Positions 61,049-64,000 of a stretch of 64,000 bases of DNA are shown one piece after another. The position numbers were made by a program, and so were the translations under genes. Each line of letters begins with the position of its first letter. Within the stretch, counting starts at the first letter, position 1. A model generated the notes under the pieces. The model did not search any database. It saw only the letters and a list, made by a program, of their open reading frames with translations, and was not told where the DNA came from. The DNA lies in NCBI RefSeq assembly GCF_018623035.1, contig NZ_CP076023.1, positions 620,001-684,000 on the forward strand. The letters are read 5' to 3'. The DNA is from Cellulomonas dongxiuzhuiae. Its GTDB lineage: Bacteria; Actinomycetota; Actinomycetes; Actinomycetales; Cellulomonadaceae.

Positions 61049-61059
61049 CGAAACTTTCT
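61049..61059 (+). promoter_or_regulatory. Candidate xylanase operator, upstream copy
   Basis: CGAAACTTTCT matches 10 of 11 bases of the palindrome CGAAACTTTCG known upstream of actinomycete xylanase genes. It lies about 70 bp before the TAGGTT box. Confidence 0.5.
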
Positions 61060-61127
61060 CCAGACGTCGGATGACTTGGCTGCATCTGAACGGGTGACCA
61101 GGTCTGCCGCTTTCCCTCGCTGCTCCG

Positions 61128-61133
61128 TAGGTT
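61128..61133 (+). promoter_or_regulatory. Candidate -10 box of the xylan-degrading enzyme gene
   Basis: TAGGTT about 52 bp before the ATG. No good -35 box is seen at 17-18 bp, which is compatible with regulated transcription. Confidence 0.45.
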
Positions 61134-61185
61134 GAGCGGTCCGGCCCCGGAAGCGGGGGGTGCTGTGCTGCGCAAGGGAGCGACG

Positions 61186-64000
61186 ATGCACGTCAAGAGG
61201 CGCCGAAAGGTGCACGAAAGTATCGGTGTGGCGGCCGCTGTCGTGGCCCTGGTCGCAGCCCCGATGGTCGGGACGACGCTGTCGTCGGCGACCGCGGCGG
61301 CGCCCGAGGTCGTGGTGTCCGCGAGCTTCGACGACGGCACGCTGGGTGACCTGTCGGTGAGCGGGGACGGTGTGGGGCCGGTCCTCGCTCATGTCGTCGA
61401 GGGCGACGGCAAGGCGCTGAGCGTCACGCAGCGCGGGGCCACGTGGCACACCGTGCAGTCGGGCACCGGGATCTTCGCCTCGGGCGTGGAGTACACGTTC
61501 AGCGCGCGGGTCAAGCTGCTCGCGCCGGACCCGGGCGCGGTCGGTCGCTTCACGATGTACGACGGTGCGTACACGCCCGTCGGCCCGCAGACGCTGACCG
61601 CCGGTGAGTGGACGACCATCGGCGGCACGTACACGCTGCCGGCCGGTGCGGACGCGAGCACGGTGAAGTTCGCCGTGGAGGCCGGCACCTGGGGCAGCTC
61701 GGAGGTCGCCGCGACGTTCCCCGACTTCCTCGTCGACGACGTCCTGGTCACCCGTCCGGCGACGGCGACCCCGCCGACGACGACCGTCGTGGTGTCGGCG
61801 GACTTCGACGACGGCACGCTGGGTGACCTGTCGGTGAGCGGGGACGGTGTGGGGCCGGTCCTCGCTCATGTCGTCGAGGGCGACGGCAAGGCGCTGAGCG
61901 TCACGCAGCGCGGGGCCACGTGGCACACCGTGCAGTCGGGCACCGGGATCTTCGCCTCGGGCGTGGAGTACACGTTCAGCGCGCGGGTCAAGCTGCTCGC
62001 GCCGGACCCGGGCGCGGTCGGTCGCTTCACGATGTACGACGGTGCGTACACGCCCGTCGGCCCGCAGACGCTGACCGCCGGTGAGTGGACGACCATCGGC
62101 GGCACGTACACGCTGCCGGCCGGTGCGGACGCGAGCACGGTGAAGTTCGCCGTGGAGGCCGGCACCTGGGGCAGCTCGGAGGTCGCCGCGACGTTCCCCG
62201 ACTTCCTCGTCGACGACGTCCTGGTCACCCGCGCGACGGGTGCCGCCGACCCCGTGGACCCCGTGGACCCCGGGGCCCCCGTGACCGTCCTGGCGTCGGA
62301 CTTCGAGTCCGCGCTGACGCCGTGGGTCGCCCGCAACGCCACCGTCACGCGCACGACGACGGACGCGCACACCGGCACGGGTGCGATGCTCGTCGCGGGT
62401 CGCACCGACGGCTGGCACGGCGCGCAGACACCGATCAACCCGATCTTCGCCACCGGTGGCACCTACACCGTCTCGGCGTGGGTCAGGCTGGCGCCGGGCG
62501 AGACGGCGACGACCATGAAGATGACGGTGGCCGAGACGCCCGTGACCGACACCTCCTACGTGGAGGCGGCACCGGCGGTCACCGTCACGGACGGCGCCTG
62601 GGTGCAGCTCACCGGCTCCTACACGCGCGGCCCCGGCGTCACCGGTGGTGACCTCTACTTCGAGGCCGCCGGCCTCACGACGAGCTTCCTCGTCGACGAC
62701 GTCACCATCCTCGGTCCGCCGGTCGCCACCGGCCCCGGCGACGGCTGGGTCCCGGACCTCGAGGGCTTCGTCCCCGGCGGTGCGGTCGACCCGACGACCA
62801 CGCCCGTCACCACGGCCCGCACGGTCGAGGGCGCGACGAACACCGCCGCGCTGACGTTCGACGACGGCCCCAACGGTGCCGACACGGCCGGGCTGCTGGA
62901 CTTCCTGGCGGCGAACGACCTGGTCGCCACCTTCTGCGTCATCGGCCAGAACGTCACGGCATCCGGTGGTGCCGCGACGCTGCAGCGGATCGTGTCGGAG
63001 GGGCACACGCTGTGCAACCACGGCACGTCGTACGCGGACATGGGCGGCATGACCAAGGCGCAGGTCGAGGCCGACCTCAAGGCGAACCTCACGATCATCC
63101 GCAACGCGCTCGGTGACCCGAACGCCCCGGTGCCGTACTTCCGTGCCCCCAACGGCAGCTGGGGCCAGACGGCCGCCGTCGCCGTCGCGCTCGGCATGCA
63201 GCCGCTCGGCGTGACCAACACGATCTCCGACTGGGAGCCCCTGGACGAGGCGACGCTGACTACGAACCTGCGGGCAGCCATGCAGAACGGCCAGATCGTG
63301 CTCGTGCACGACGGCGGCGGCAACCGTGCCGCGTCCGTCGCCGCGACGCGGACGGTCGTCACCGAGAAGATCGCCGCCGGCTGGGCGTTCACGCTGCCCA
63401 CGGGCGGTGCGGACGGCTCGTACGTCCCGTCCGGCAGCATCGACGCCGACTTCGAGGACAACACCCTGCAGGGGTGGACGGGCCGCGACGTCGGCAACGG
63501 CCCGCCCACGGTCGACGTCGTCGAGCCTGGTCACGCGTCGAGGTACGCGGCACGCATCTCGAACCGCGACGGCCACGGCGAGGGTCTGATCGCCGACGTC
63601 ACGGGCATCTTCGAGGGCGGCGCCACGTACGACTTCTCGGCGTGGATCAAGTTCGAGGGCGCGCCCGGTGACGTCTCCCTGACGGCTGACGTGGACAACA
63701 CGTACCCGAACCTGGTGCATCTGACGGGCATGGCGAACGACTGGGTGCAGGTCTCCGGGACGTTCGCGATGCCGCCGTACACGACCAGTGCGCGGCTGTA
63801 CTTCGAGACCCACTACGCCGGCGGCAACACGTCGACCTTCCTGGTCGACGACATCACCTTCACCCAGCGGCCGGACCCGAAGATCCAGAAGGACCTGCCG
63901 GCGCTGTTCGACTCGGTCGACGTGCCGCTCGGTGTGGCCATCGACGCCCGGGAGACCCAGCGGTCGGCGGCGGAGCTGCTCAACCAGCACTTCGAGCAGG
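61186..64000 (+). CDS. Secreted modular xylan-degrading enzyme: CBM-CBM-CBM-CE4-CBM-GH10 (3' end outside window)
   Basis: The first 938 residues of an exported enzyme. A signal peptide (VAAAVVALVAAPMVGTTLSS) is followed by two identical carbohydrate-binding modules of the CBM4/9/22 type (about 48-190, 207-349), a third diverged one (about 365-510), a CE4 polysaccharide deacetylase (about 553-740; TFDDGP, FRAPNGSW, DWEP, VHDGGG), a fourth CBM (about 753-895), and the start of a GH10 xylanase (GVAIDARETQRSAAELLNQH). The CE4 would remove acetyl groups from xylan and the GH10 cut its backbone. The His-x-x-x-His metal motif of CE4 reads NHGTSYAD, with only one His. A ribosome binding site (AAGGGAG) precedes the ATG. 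Confidence 0.88.
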   Translation, partial: MHVKRRRKVHESIGVAAAVVALVAAPMVGTTLSSATAAAPEVVVSASFDDGTLGDLSVSGDGVGPVLAHVVEGDGKALSVTQRGATWHTVQSGTGIFASGVEYTFSARVKLLAPDPGAVGRFTMYDGAYTPVGPQTLTAGEWTTIGGTYTLPAGADASTVKFAVEAGTWGSSEVAATFPDFLVDDVLVTRPATATPPTTTVVVSADFDDGTLGDLSVSGDGVGPVLAHVVEGDGKALSVTQRGATWHTVQSGTGIFASGVEYTFSARVKLLAPDPGAVGRFTMYDGAYTPVGPQTLTAGEWTTIGGTYTLPAGADASTVKFAVEAGTWGSSEVAATFPDFLVDDVLVTRATGAADPVDPVDPGAPVTVLASDFESALTPWVARNATVTRTTTDAHTGTGAMLVAGRTDGWHGAQTPINPIFATGGTYTVSAWVRLAPGETATTMKMTVAETPVTDTSYVEAAPAVTVTDGAWVQLTGSYTRGPGVTGGDLYFEAAGLTTSFLVDDVTILGPPVATGPGDGWVPDLEGFVPGGAVDPTTTPVTTARTVEGATNTAALTFDDGPNGADTAGLLDFLAANDLVATFCVIGQNVTASGGAATLQRIVSEGHTLCNHGTSYADMGGMTKAQVEADLKANLTIIRNALGDPNAPVPYFRAPNGSWGQTAAVAVALGMQPLGVTNTISDWEPLDEATLTTNLRAAMQNGQIVLVHDGGGNRAASVAATRTVVTEKIAAGWAFTLPTGGADGSYVPSGSIDADFEDNTLQGWTGRDVGNGPPTVDVVEPGHASRYAARISNRDGHGEGLIADVTGIFEGGATYDFSAWIKFEGAPGDVSLTADVDNTYPNLVHLTGMANDWVQVSGTFAMPPYTTSARLYFETHYAGGNTSTFLVDDITFTQRPDPKIQKDLPALFDSVDVPLGVAIDARETQRSAAELLNQHFEQ
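61215..61225 (+). promoter_or_regulatory. Candidate xylanase operator, copy inside the coding start
   Basis: CGAAAGTATCG matches 10 of 11 bases of CGAAAGTTTCG, the reverse complement of the known xylanase palindrome. It is 30 bp into the coding region. Confidence 0.4.
61327..62231 (+). repeat. 428-bp perfect direct repeat (period 477 bp) encoding twin CBMs
   Basis: Positions 61327-61754 and 61804-62231 are identical base for base. The flanks (GTCGTGGTGTC before each copy) are nearly so. A 49-bp linker separates the copies. Confidence 0.95.

Overview
This 64 kb window is chromosomal DNA of a high-GC actinobacterium, most likely Cellulomonas or a close relative. The grounds are the strong G/C third-position codon bias, the gene order topA–tmk–holB–tRNA-Thr and tilS–hpt–ftsH–folE–folP–folBK–panC–panD–nadB, enzymes of mycothiol-using actinomycetes, and a very large secreted xylan-degrading enzyme at the right edge. 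The genus is an inference. I see no insertion sequence, prophage, integrase or CRISPR array.

Layout. 1–2.3 kb: the end of an unknown protein, a response regulator without an adjacent kinase, and a PAP2 phosphatase. 2.4–10.1 kb: housekeeping genes topA, a Gfo/Idh oxidoreductase, tmk, holB, a TAP-like lipoprotein hydrolase and tRNA-Thr(CGU). 10.2–23.3 kb: a mixed accessory block with a small Cys-rich protein, a LiaF-like membrane protein, two DUF3806 proteins (one with eight WTPT repeats), a VanY-type peptidase that lacks an ordinary start codon, a LigD-type polymerase, PspC, an RsbW-like kinase, a ParA-like ATPase, an ECF sigma factor with its putative membrane partner, and a 5'-3' exonuclease. 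23.3–31.2 kb: a 1380-residue secreted subtilase, a small HTH protein, a second VanY-type peptidase, a LuxR-type ATPase domain without HTH, and OsmC. 31.2–41.7 kb: a D-lactate dehydrogenase-like flavo-iron-sulfur protein, a thiamine-binding-like protein, a nuclease-like/RAMA fusion, a dehydrogenase–hydrolase pair and metY–metX. 42.2–46 kb: cell-wall enzymes (NlpC/P60, PBP4) around pyrophosphatase. 45.9–61 kb: a long co-directional run covering tRNA lysidine, purine salvage, FtsH, folate, pantothenate and NAD synthesis, with many 4-bp stop/start overlaps. 61.2 kb to the end: a modular CBM–CE4–CBM–GH10 enzyme that runs off the window.

The most pervasive signal is regulatory. Fifteen genes have a TANNNT box exactly 6–7 nt before the start codon, and three more have a GATNNT box at the same place. 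This is the geometry of leaderless transcripts, and it fixes many start codons that lack a ribosome binding site. Other points worth following are the putative ATC start of the VanY peptidase, a perfect 428-bp internal duplication and xylanase-type operators in the right-edge gene, a 23-bp-arm palindrome next to a G10 tract in a promoter, a shared candidate promoter in front of the ECF sigma gene and its neighbour, and the pseudo-nuclease–RAMA fusion.
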